Source of the DNA: Plantibacter sp. ME-Dv--P-122b
GTDB lineage: Bacteria > Actinomycetota > Actinomycetes > Actinomycetales > Microbacteriaceae
Direction of reading: 5' to 3'
Assembly: GCF_030209375.1 (NCBI RefSeq)
Contig: NZ_JARVSC010000011.1
Span: 62,001-126,000 of the forward strand
Length of the DNA stretch: 64,000 bases
The notes under the pieces are model-generated. The model saw only the letters and a program-made list of their open reading frames with translations, searched no databases and was not told the DNA's origin. Each line of letters starts with the position of its first letter. Position 1 is the first letter of the stretch. Below are positions 17,751 to 25,458 of the stretch, piece after piece. Position numbers and translations under genes: made by a program.

Positions 17751-18974
17751 ATGACACGAGTGCGCGTGGAGCAGCGGATCCCGCTGTCGAAGCCGTTCCG
17801 CGCGGCCGGTGAGCTCGAACAGCTCGAACGCGTCCTCGCCTCCGACCACGTCCACGGCGACGGTGTCTTCACCGCGTCGGCGTCCGAACGCCTTCGACAC
17901 CTCACGGGCGCGCCGCACGCGCTCCTGACCACCTCGGGCACCCATGCGCTCGAGATGATGACCCGCCTGATCGGCGTCGGTCCCGGCGACGAGGTCATCC
18001 TGCCGACCTTCACCTTCCCGTCGGCCGCGAACGCGGTCGTCCTCGCCGGTGCGACGCCCGTCTTCGTCGACAGCGACCCGGTGACGGGCAACCTGGACCC
18101 GCAGCACGTCGCCGACGCCATCGGACCCCGCACGCGGGCGATCTCGATCATGCACTACGGCGGCGTCCCGGTGGACGTGCCGGCGTTCCAACAGCTCACG
18201 GCCGAGCACGGGCTGCACCTGCTCGAGGACAACGCGCACGGCCTCGGGGTCGCGGGCGACGGTGTCCGCCTCGGCACGGTCGGAGCGATGGCCGCCCAGA
18301 GCTTCCACGACACGAAGAACGTGCACTGCGGCGAGGGCGGCGCCCTGCTCATCTCCGACGAGACCGTCCTGCTCCGAGCCGAGATCATGCGGGAGAAGGG
18401 GACCGATCGCGCACAGTTCCTCCGCGGGCAGGTCGACAAGTACAGCTGGGCGGACCTCGGGTCGAGCTACCTGCCGAGCGAGCTCAACGCCGCCGTCCTC
18501 GACGCCCAGCTCCGCGACTTCGACGTCATCCAGACGCATCGGCATCGCATCTGGGACCGCTACGCGGCCGAACTCGCCGAGTGGGCGCACGATCGCGGCG
18601 TGACGCTCATGGACCCGCCCGGTGGTGTGCACGCCGCACACCTGTTCTTCCTCCAGCTGCCGGACGCGCAGGTGCAACAGGAGTTCCTGCGGCACCTCCA
18701 GGCGCACGGTGTCGGAGCCGCCTTCCACTACGTGCCGCTGCACTCGAGCGCGGCAGGCCGGCGCTACGGCAGAGTGGTCACCGAGCCGCAGCACGCGGTC
18801 CGGTTCGCCGAGCGTCTCGTCCGGCTCCCGTTGTGGCCCGCCATGACGGACGACGAGGTGGACCGCGTCATCACAGCGGTCCGCTCATTCGGACCGGTGA
18901 CACCAGTGACACCAGCAACACCCACCGCGCCTGCGGTGACGGCATCGACGGGACGGGACTCCACATGGGCATGA
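17751..18974 (+). CDS. DegT/WecE-type sugar nucleotide aminotransferase
   Basis: A 407-residue PLP enzyme of the DegT/DnrJ/EryC1 family that would transfer an amino group to a keto-sugar nucleotide. The PLP lysine is K189 in SFHDTKN, followed by CGEGGALLISD; TTSGTHALEMM and PTFTFPSAANAVVLAG are conserved. The SFHDTKN pattern is that of dTDP-4-amino-4,6-dideoxygalactose transaminase (WecE/RffA). After residue 382 there is an unusual Thr/Pro/Val/Ala-rich tail that overlaps the next gene. ATG 17751 has no clear Shine-Dalgarno. With the glycosyltransferase that overlaps it, it points to synthesis of an amino-sugar for a surface glycan. Confidence 0.86.
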   Translation: MTRVRVEQRIPLSKPFRAAGELEQLERVLASDHVHGDGVFTASASERLRHLTGAPHALLTTSGTHALEMMTRLIGVGPGDEVILPTFTFPSAANAVVLAGATPVFVDSDPVTGNLDPQHVADAIGPRTRAISIMHYGGVPVDVPAFQQLTAEHGLHLLEDNAHGLGVAGDGVRLGTVGAMAAQSFHDTKNVHCGEGGALLISDETVLLRAEIMREKGTDRAQFLRGQVDKYSWADLGSSYLPSELNAAVLDAQLRDFDVIQTHRHRIWDRYAAELAEWAHDRGVTLMDPPGGVHAAHLFFLQLPDAQVQQEFLRHLQAHGVGAAFHYVPLHSSAAGRRYGRVVTEPQHAVRFAERLVRLPLWPAMTDDEVDRVITAVRSFGPVTPVTPATPTAPAVTASTGRDSTWA

Positions 18975-20197
18975 TCGGACAGGGGCTCCGGGCCATCCGC
19001 GGCGAGGGCGTCCGATCGACGCTCTGGCGCGCCGCGCACTTCGCCGACGGACGGTTCAACCCGATGCGGCGCAAGCCGACGGACCTGTACCCGAGCGACG
19101 CCATCGCCGCCGACTGGACGGTTCCGCGGAACTTCAACGCCGCCGAGTTCCCGGAGCGTCCCTACGACGTGGCGTGGTTGATCTCACCGCCGAGTCGGAC
19201 CTCGGGCGGCCACCAGAACGCCTTCCGGTTCATGGAGTTCCTCGAGCGGGCCGGTCACCGGCTCACGATCCACCTGTACCAGGCCTCGGCGCAGCCCGCG
19301 GTCGACATCCCCGGGATCCGGGCGATGATGGCTGCGAGCAGTGCGTACCCGGAGCTGCAGGCCGACATCGTCCGATACGACCCCACGACCGGCATCGCGC
19401 CGGGTGCGGACGTCATCGTCTCCTCGGACTGGCAGACGGCCTACCCCGCGTTCCGCTACGAGGGGCCGGCCAAGCGGTTCTCCTTCGTGCAGGACTTCGA
19501 GCCGTGGTTCTACCCGGCGAGCAGCGAGTACGTCCTCGCGGAGAACACCTACCGGTTCGGGTTCCACGGCTTCTCCGCCGGGCCGTGGCTCGCGCAGAAG
19601 GTCGCGGACGAGTACGGGATGAGCTGCGACCACTTCGACTACTCGGTCGACAAGCAGCACTATTCGCACGTGAACGACGCGCCCCGCACGGAGATCCTGT
19701 TCTACGCCCGCCCGCCGACGCCCCGTCGCGGCTGGGAGATCGGCGAGCTCGCGCTGACCGAGTTCCACCGCCTGCGCCCCGACATCACGATCAACCTCGT
19801 CGGCTGGGACATGTCGGGATACGAGACCGAGTTCCCGTTCGTCAACCGGTCGGCGATGGACATCTCGGAGCTCAACGCGGTCTACAACCGCTGCGCCGCA
19901 GGCCTCGTCCTCTCGCTGACCGACATGTCCCTGTTGCCGCTCGAGATCATGTCCTCCGGCGTCGTGCCCGTCGTCAACGACAGCCCGAACACGACCGGCG
20001 TCCTCGACAGCGAGCACATCGAATACGTCCCGTTGTCGCCCGCGGCCATCGCCCGTCGCCTCGTCGACATCGTCGAGCGGCCCGATGCGGTCGAGCACGC
20101 GAAACGGATCTCGGCGTCGATCACCGCCGCAGACTGGTCCGACCCCGGCACGCAGTTCGTGGCGCAGTTCGAGCGGGCGATGCGCACGTCGATCTGA
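18965..20197 (+). CDS. WsaF-like (rhamnosyl) glycosyltransferase
   Basis: A 410-residue cytoplasmic glycosyltransferase. Features of the WsaF/GT4-type rhamnosyltransferases are present: WLISPPSRTSGGHQNAFRF near residue 66, the FVQDFEPWFYP motif, ILFYARPPTPRRGWEIG at the start of the nucleotide-binding half, and the DMSLLPLEIMSSGVVPV segment with the conserved Glu. ATG 18965 overlaps the aminotransferase end; ATG 18971, which makes an exact ATGA overlap, is an equally good start. It probably adds a deoxysugar to a cell-surface polysaccharide. The usual companion ABC or polymerase genes are not in the window. Confidence 0.82.
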   Translation: MGMIGQGLRAIRGEGVRSTLWRAAHFADGRFNPMRRKPTDLYPSDAIAADWTVPRNFNAAEFPERPYDVAWLISPPSRTSGGHQNAFRFMEFLERAGHRLTIHLYQASAQPAVDIPGIRAMMAASSAYPELQADIVRYDPTTGIAPGADVIVSSDWQTAYPAFRYEGPAKRFSFVQDFEPWFYPASSEYVLAENTYRFGFHGFSAGPWLAQKVADEYGMSCDHFDYSVDKQHYSHVNDAPRTEILFYARPPTPRRGWEIGELALTEFHRLRPDITINLVGWDMSGYETEFPFVNRSAMDISELNAVYNRCAAGLVLSLTDMSLLPLEIMSSGVVPVVNDSPNTTGVLDSEHIEYVPLSPAAIARRLVDIVERPDAVEHAKRISASITAADWSDPGTQFVAQFERAMRTSI

Positions 20198-20230
20198 CGC
20201 GCGTCCGCCGGGTCAGCCCGCTGCGACCGG

Positions 20231-20737
20231 TCAGCCCGCCCGCACCTGTCGGCCGCGCGAGTCGATGTCGGGCACGGTGGCGGCGGTGCCCGCTTCCCGT
20301 GAGCCGAGGGCCGCGAGCGCGTACTCGACCGCCTCCCGTACGCTCAAGCCGCTCGCAGTGAGGGCGTTCAACTGCTCGATGGCCTCCGGGTCGACGATGA
20401 CGACCGAGACGGGCGACTCGGGCCCCGCCTCGCCCACGGCGGACCCGGCTCGAGCCCGACGGGTGGCGAGTCCGTGCGCGATCCACGCCCGGTTCCGCTC
20501 GACGTCGATCTTCAACAACCGTTTGTTGTTCCGGACCCGTTCGGCGACGAGTCTGCCCTCGTGGATGTCGGAGTACACCTGCCAGCGCGGGTAGAGCAGC
20601 CGGGTCGCGAGATCGGACGGTCGCAGGGGGACCGGGAGGTCGTCGATGAAGTCCTGCAGCACGGCCTCGGCGAGCACCTCGCGGAGCGGGTGCCGCATCA
20701 GGGCTTCGTCGTGAGCGTTCGGGAACGGCAGCGTCAT
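20231..20737 (-). CDS. Hypothetical protein, possible DNA-binding accessory
   Basis: A 168-residue soluble protein that I cannot assign. From ATG 20737 it reads MTLPFPNAHDEAL, then a helical part with YPRWQVYSDIHEGRLVAERVRNNKRLL (basic) and ends with ALTASGLSVREAVEYALAAL, a helix that looks like a ribbon-helix-helix or helix-hairpin segment. It lies 127 bases downstream of the MFS gene on the same strand and converges on the glycosyltransferase. No signal peptide or membrane span is seen. Confidence 0.55.
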   Translation of the reverse strand: MTLPFPNAHDEALMRHPLREVLAEAVLQDFIDDLPVPLRPSDLATRLLYPRWQVYSDIHEGRLVAERVRNNKRLLKIDVERNRAWIAHGLATRRARAGSAVGEAGPESPVSVVIVDPEAIEQLNALTASGLSVREAVEYALAALGSREAGTAATVPDIDSRGRQVRAG

Positions 20738-20864
20738 GGAGATCCGGTGGTCAGAGGTCGGGTGGGTTCCAGTGTCGCTCCGGGTCCTGCGCCCCGGGTG
20801 GACTTCACCTCGAAACCACCCCGGAACCAACCCCTGCAAGCCGTTGACCGTGCCGATGTCGTTC

Positions 20865-22196
20865 TCATCGCACGGACCTGATCGGCAGCACGGCGAGTCC
20901 GCCCAGGACGGCGAACACGATCGCCGCGAGATACAGGGCGTGGTAGTTCTCCCCGCCACCGAGCGCGAGCAGGGGGACGGCGACGATCGGTACGAGCAGC
21001 TGTGGGAGCTGATAGGAGAGGGAGACGATGCCGAGGTCCTTGCCGGCTTCGTCGAACGACGGCAACACCTCCGTCATGAGGGCGATGTCGACGGACACGT
21101 AGGCCCCTTGCGCCGCTCCGACGATGAAGATGCCGATGAGGAACACGGTGACGTCGGGGGAGATGATCGCGACCCCGAGCCCGGCGGCGCTCAGGAGGCT
21201 GGAGACGAGCACGATCGGTTTCCGTCGCCCGGTCCGGTCGGAGATCCAGCCGAACAGGACCGTCATGACGATGTTCCCGACCGTGAAGATGATGAGCGCG
21301 TTCGCCTGGACGCCCGAGGCCTGCTCCTTCGGGATGCCCAACTGGTCGATGATGAAGAACAACAGGTAGATCGATACCGAGACGATCGACATCGTCACGA
21401 GCAGGCGGCAGGCCCACGCCCAGAAGAAGTCGCGATAGCGCACGGGGTTCAGCCAGTAGGTGGACAGGACGTCGGCGAGGCGCAGCGGCGGTGCAGGGAC
21501 CGTCCGCACGATGTCCCGGAGTCCGAACACGAGCGCGGTGCTCAGGACGCCGCCGATCAGGCCCGGGACGACGAACCAGGTCCACCGAGCGTCATTGGGG
21601 AGAGCGGCGACGATCTGCGCGCCGACGATCAGGGCGAGCCCGCCCGAGACGCTGGCGGCGGCCGCGACACGCGCCCGGATCCGCGCCGGGATCTGATCGG
21701 CGAGCAGCGCGTGCACCGCCATGTTCGTCGCACCGAAGCCGAGCTGCACGATGCTCCACCCCAGGATCGTCACCGCGAGGCTGTCACCCGTCGCCAGGAT
21801 CGCGACCCCGCCGAGCGCCACGACCGCTCCGCCGAGCATCCACGGCCGCCGCATCCCGAAGCGCGAACGCGAACGGTCGGACAGCCGGCCGAACAGCGGC
21901 GTGATGATCATGATGACGACGCCGCCGACCGCCGCGACGATCGAGAGGTTCGTCCCTTTCGTCGCGTCGTCGAGGAACGCGAGGGCCTTGGGGATCGACG
22001 CCCCGCTGATGGTGCCGAGCGCCAGCGTGACCCCGAACCAGGCCAGGACGAACAGCGGCAAGAAGCCGCGCGCCTGCGGTGACCCGGGGACGGCGTCCGG
22101 ATCGACCGCCGCGACGGGGACGGCGTCACCGATGCGCGGCTCCGGCTCGGCGGGCCCTGTGGACGGACCGGAGGGTGGGGTGTGAGCTGACATCAT
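20865..22196 (-). CDS. Major facilitator superfamily transporter
   Basis: A 443-residue transporter with 12 predicted spans after a 45-residue Pro/Asp-rich cytoplasmic tail. GRLSDRSRSRFGMRRPWML is the loop 2-3 motif typical of glycoside-pentoside-hexuronide-like and related MFS carriers, repeated in weaker form as FGWISDRTGRRKP in the second half. ATG 22196 overlaps the stop of the esterase gene (ATGA), making it the last cistron of a hydrolase-hydrolase-transporter operon controlled by the LacI regulator at 24363. It probably imports the ester or exports its product. Confidence 0.9.
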   Translation of the reverse strand: MMSAHTPPSGPSTGPAEPEPRIGDAVPVAAVDPDAVPGSPQARGFLPLFVLAWFGVTLALGTISGASIPKALAFLDDATKGTNLSIVAAVGGVVIMIITPLFGRLSDRSRSRFGMRRPWMLGGAVVALGGVAILATGDSLAVTILGWSIVQLGFGATNMAVHALLADQIPARIRARVAAAASVSGGLALIVGAQIVAALPNDARWTWFVVPGLIGGVLSTALVFGLRDIVRTVPAPPLRLADVLSTYWLNPVRYRDFFWAWACRLLVTMSIVSVSIYLLFFIIDQLGIPKEQASGVQANALIIFTVGNIVMTVLFGWISDRTGRRKPIVLVSSLLSAAGLGVAIISPDVTVFLIGIFIVGAAQGAYVSVDIALMTEVLPSFDEAGKDLGIVSLSYQLPQLLVPIVAVPLLALGGGENYHALYLAAIVFAVLGGLAVLPIRSVR

Positions 22197-23209
22197 CGTC
22201 TCCTCGGCTGGATCGGTTCGGGCACGAGCAGGTTCGTCCCGTAGGCCTCACGGAGCGCGGTGGCCTGGACCGCCTGCCACTCCCTCGCCCCCGCCATGAC
22301 GGCCGTGAGACCACCCGACGCATGGACGTGGCCGCGCCCGATCCACGTCATCGTCGGGACCCCCGCCTCCACGAGTCGGCGTCCGTACGCCAAACCCGCG
22401 TCGCGGAGCGGGTCGTGCTCGGCGACCTGGATCAGCGTGGGTGGTAGGCCCGAGAGGTCGTCGGCCTCGAGCGGGGAGGCATAGGCGTCCGCCGCCCGCG
22501 CACCGCCGAGGTAGAGCGGCACGAGCGCCTCCGCGTCGTCCAGCCCGAATCCGCGCGCGTACCGGGTGGCGGAGTCGCCTGACGGGGTCAGCGACACCGC
22601 GGGGACCTCGAGTGCCTGATGGACGAGCAGGAGGTCACCCGAGTCACGCAGGCGGAGGACGGCGCTCGCCGCGATCCCGCCACCGGCAGAGTTGCCGGCG
22701 ATGCCCAGGCGGCCGGGGTCGACGTCGAAACGGCTCGGGCCCGCTTCGCTCGTCAGGACCCGCAGCGCGTGGATGGTGTCCTCAACGGCTGCCGGGTACG
22801 GGTGCTCGGGTGCGAGCCGGTACCCGAGCGCGATGATCTGGATCTCGGCGGCGAGGGCACGGGCGGCGAGGAGACGGTCGTTCAGGAGCTCGTGGATCGT
22901 GCCGGACGTGAAGCCGCCGCCGTGCAGCGCGAGTTGGGTCGGCGCCGGAGCGGGGAGACCGTCCGGGCGGTACCGGCGGAGCTCGAGTGGGCCGGCCGGT
23001 CCGTCGATCCAGCTCGTGGTGATGTCGACCGACGGTGGCGCGGGTGCGGTGAACTCCTCCGCCAGGAGGTCGGAGAGCCGCCGCGCCGCCTGCCGACGGA
23101 GGGCCAGATCCGAGGAGCGGAGTGTCGGCAGGTGTTCCACGTGTTCCTCGATCCGCGCCGCCCAAGCGAGGATCGCGGGATCCAGTCGGAGCTCCTCCAC
23201 GGAGGTCAC
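22193..23209 (-). CDS. HSL-type alpha/beta hydrolase (esterase)
   Basis: A 338-residue esterase of the hormone-sensitive-lipase family. The oxyanion motif HGGGF is near residue 108, the nucleophile Ser is in GNSAGG (about 180), the acid in AEHDPLRDAG (about 275) and the His in RGHVHASGG (about 305). The GTG at 23209 overlaps the stop of the first hydrolase (GTGA). It and its neighbour are distant paralogues in tandem with an MFS carrier, suggesting uptake and de-esterification of one class of compound. Confidence 0.9.
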   Translation of the reverse strand: MTSVEELRLDPAILAWAARIEEHVEHLPTLRSSDLALRRQAARRLSDLLAEEFTAPAPPSVDITTSWIDGPAGPLELRRYRPDGLPAPAPTQLALHGGGFTSGTIHELLNDRLLAARALAAEIQIIALGYRLAPEHPYPAAVEDTIHALRVLTSEAGPSRFDVDPGRLGIAGNSAGGGIAASAVLRLRDSGDLLLVHQALEVPAVSLTPSGDSATRYARGFGLDDAEALVPLYLGGARAADAYASPLEADDLSGLPPTLIQVAEHDPLRDAGLAYGRRLVEAGVPTMTWIGRGHVHASGGLTAVMAGAREWQAVQATALREAYGTNLLVPEPIQPRRR

Positions 23210-24252
23210 CGCGAGGCCTCCGTCGGCTCGCGGAGCGGCGCACCGTACGTCGCCGGTTCCTCGTGCAGCGTCCGCAGGGTCGTGATGACGTCGCGGTGCA
23301 GGTGGTCCGCCGCCGGGACGTGCCCGGTCAGCCCGCCGGAGGTGTGCGTCTGCCCGATGTACCGGACGCAGCTCACCGGCACGCCGGCCTCGCTCAGCAC
23401 GCGGGCGTAGGCCTCGCCGTCGCCGCGGAGCGGGTCCATCTCCGCCGTGTAGATGACGGCCGGCGGCAGATCCCGGTGGTCGGTCGCGAGGAGTGGCGAC
23501 GCGTACGGTTCGCGCTGCGTCGCCCGGTCCGGCCCCACATACTGCCGCACGAGCTGGCGCGCGAGGCGACGCAGGATGGCGCCCGGGACCTGCGTGATCC
23601 CCCGGGCGTCGAGGTGTCCACGGGTCAGGTCGAGCGACGGAGCCTCGAGCAGCTGCAACCGGATCGGTCGCTTGGCACGGTCGCGGTTCATGAGGGTCAC
23701 GGCGGCGGCGAGGTTGCCGCCGGAGGACGCGCCGCCGATCGCGAGCCGGCCTGGGTCGCCGCCGAGTGAACGCGCGTGCTCGGCCGCCCACTCGAACACG
23801 GACCAGCACTGCTCCGGTTGTGCGGGGTAGCGGACCTCCGGGGCCAACGAGTACTCGCCGGCGACGATGATGACACCGGCCTCCCTGGCGCGACGACGGA
23901 ACCCGGCGTCCCAACCGATCCAGTCGATCCCGGCGATCGTGAAGCCGCCGCCGAAGAAGTACACGAGGACGGGCCGACCACCGGATGCGCCGTCGGCCAG
24001 GGCGGGGAGTCGCTGCTGGTCGGGCCAGTAGACGCGGAGCCGTGCGTCCGGGTGGCCGGGCACCGGGACGGTGTGGTCCTCGGTCGCCGCCACGAGGGTC
24101 TCGGTGCCGAGCGCCTCGCAGGACACCCGGTCGAAGGCCGCCGCGTGTGCTCGCCGCCCGGCGGGATCCTTCGGCTCGGGCGTCTGCAGCGCTGCCAGAC
24201 GCCGTGTGACCGCCGTGACGAACGCGTCGACGGTGGGTTTGCTCCGAGCCAT
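23206..24252 (-). CDS. HSL-type alpha/beta hydrolase with altered oxyanion motif
   Basis: A 348-residue paralogue of the next hydrolase and the first gene of the operon. The Ser nucleophile is in GGASSGGN, the acid in AEMDPLRGDG and the His in IGQTHTSGG. The oxyanion loop reads FFGGGF: the histidine of the usual HGGG is replaced by phenylalanine, while all three glycines remain. The enzyme may still work, since the glycines supply the backbone amides, but kinetics or substrate may differ. Transcription should start in the 110-base gap that carries the LacI operators. Confidence 0.88.
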   Translation of the reverse strand: MARSKPTVDAFVTAVTRRLAALQTPEPKDPAGRRAHAAAFDRVSCEALGTETLVAATEDHTVPVPGHPDARLRVYWPDQQRLPALADGASGGRPVLVYFFGGGFTIAGIDWIGWDAGFRRRAREAGVIIVAGEYSLAPEVRYPAQPEQCWSVFEWAAEHARSLGGDPGRLAIGGASSGGNLAAAVTLMNRDRAKRPIRLQLLEAPSLDLTRGHLDARGITQVPGAILRRLARQLVRQYVGPDRATQREPYASPLLATDHRDLPPAVIYTAEMDPLRGDGEAYARVLSEAGVPVSCVRYIGQTHTSGGLTGHVPAADHLHRDVITTLRTLHEEPATYGAPLREPTEASR

Positions 24253-24303
24253 GGTGTTCCTCCCATCCCGGCACCGATGCCGTGTCCGGTTCGAGTATCC
24301 GCT

Positions 24304-24332
24304 ATCGAAGAACTTCGATCAAAGAACTTTTC
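24304..24332. promoter_or_regulatory. Double LacI-type operator between hydrolase operon and lacI-like gene
   Basis: A perfect dyad ATCGAAG-AA-CTTCGAT (24304-24319) is followed 14 bases on, centre to centre, by a second dyad AAAG-AA-CTTT (24321-24330); both share the core AAGAACTT. They lie between the divergent esterase operon (start 24252) and the LacI gene (start 24363), the expected place for the local regulator to control both directions. Confidence 0.75.
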
Positions 24333-24362
24333 ACGAGCTAGGATCGACGGAGGAGGTGCGCC

Positions 24363-25370
24363 ATGGACGAGCGACCGCAGAAGGCGACGATCTACGCGGT
24401 GGCCAAGCGCGCCGGCGTGAGCATCTCCACCGTCTCCCTGGCCATCAACCACCCGCAGCGGGTGAACGAAGCGACGCGGCGATCGGTCATCGCCGCCGCG
24501 ACGGAGCTCGGCTACCGAGGTGGTGCCGCCGCGAGCGGTGCTCAGCGGATCGCCGTTGCTGCGCCGTTCTCGAGTTACGCCTCCTACTACCGCCGACTGT
24601 CGGGGATCATGGAGCGCGCCGCGACGGACTCGGTCGAGATCGTGGTGCACGACCTCCCCTCTGCAGCGGGCAGCGACAGTCCCGTCCTCGACGCGCTCCC
24701 CATGCGTGCGGGGATCGACGGCATCATCGTGATGGGCGTGCCGCTGTCACCGGCCGCGTTGGAGTCGAAGGCGCTCCCCGGCCCGCCCGTCGTCCTCGTC
24801 GACGTTCCGGACGGCGCCCAGCGGCGGCTCGGGCTGCCCTCCGTCCTGATCGACGATGAGCGGGGTGGTGAACTCATCGCCCGACATCTCGCGGAGCTCG
24901 GTCACGAACGCGTGGTGTTCCTGCACGAACCGCAGCGCTCCGAGGAGTACGTGTCGGCCGGCATGCTGCGGGCGCGTGGCCTCGGCCACACGCTCACCGT
25001 CTCCGAAGCCGTGGCCGACGTCACCGCGGCTGACCTCGTCGGAGCCGTCGGTGCTGCGCTCGAGCGGGCGTTCCGGGCCGACCCGCTGGCGACCGCCGTG
25101 GTCGCCAACCACGACGAGCTGGCCGCCGCCGCGCACCGGGCGTTCCGCGTCCCCGGCGCGCACCTGCCCGAGGGACGCTCACTCGTCGGCTACGACGACG
25201 GACCGCTGGCCTCGGCGCTCGACCTCACGACGGTCCGCCAGCCGTTCGAGGAGTCCGGGTACGCCGCGCTCGACCTCCTACTCGGTCGGCTCTCGGGTGA
25301 GCACGCCCGCGTCTCATCGGTGCAGCTCGCACCCGACCTGGTCGCCCGAGGAACTACCGCACGGGTCTGA
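24363..25370 (+). CDS. LacI-family transcriptional regulator
   Basis: A 335-residue regulator with an intact N-terminal HTH (ATIYAVAKRAGVSISTVSLA, residues 8 to 27) and hinge ELGYR, followed by a periplasmic-binding-like effector domain (RIAVAAPFSSYASYYRR, IVMGVPLS, GHERVVFLHEP, GYDDGPLASALDLTTVRQP). GGAGGAGG lies before ATG 24363. Divergent from two esterases and an MFS transporter, with two dyads in the gap, it most likely represses them and itself until a ligand appears. The effector is unknown; sugar ester or aglycone are reasonable guesses. Confidence 0.93.
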   Translation: MDERPQKATIYAVAKRAGVSISTVSLAINHPQRVNEATRRSVIAAATELGYRGGAAASGAQRIAVAAPFSSYASYYRRLSGIMERAATDSVEIVVHDLPSAAGSDSPVLDALPMRAGIDGIIVMGVPLSPAALESKALPGPPVVLVDVPDGAQRRLGLPSVLIDDERGGELIARHLAELGHERVVFLHEPQRSEEYVSAGMLRARGLGHTLTVSEAVADVTAADLVGAVGAALERAFRADPLATAVVANHDELAAAAHRAFRVPGAHLPEGRSLVGYDDGPLASALDLTTVRQPFEESGYAALDLLLGRLSGEHARVSSVQLAPDLVARGTTARV

Positions 25371-25458
25371 CGTGGGGCCGCCGGTAACCCGCGAGCGGCC
25401 GCCGCCGCGACGCTGTTAGCCTCGACGCACGAACACCACCGTTGAGGGAGGAATCGTC

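Noticed and set aside
18890-18974. Thr/Pro-rich tail of the aminotransferase as a possible frameshift or fusion
   Set aside because: The stop overlaps the next start neatly and the folded domain is complete before the tail, so a natural extension is simpler.
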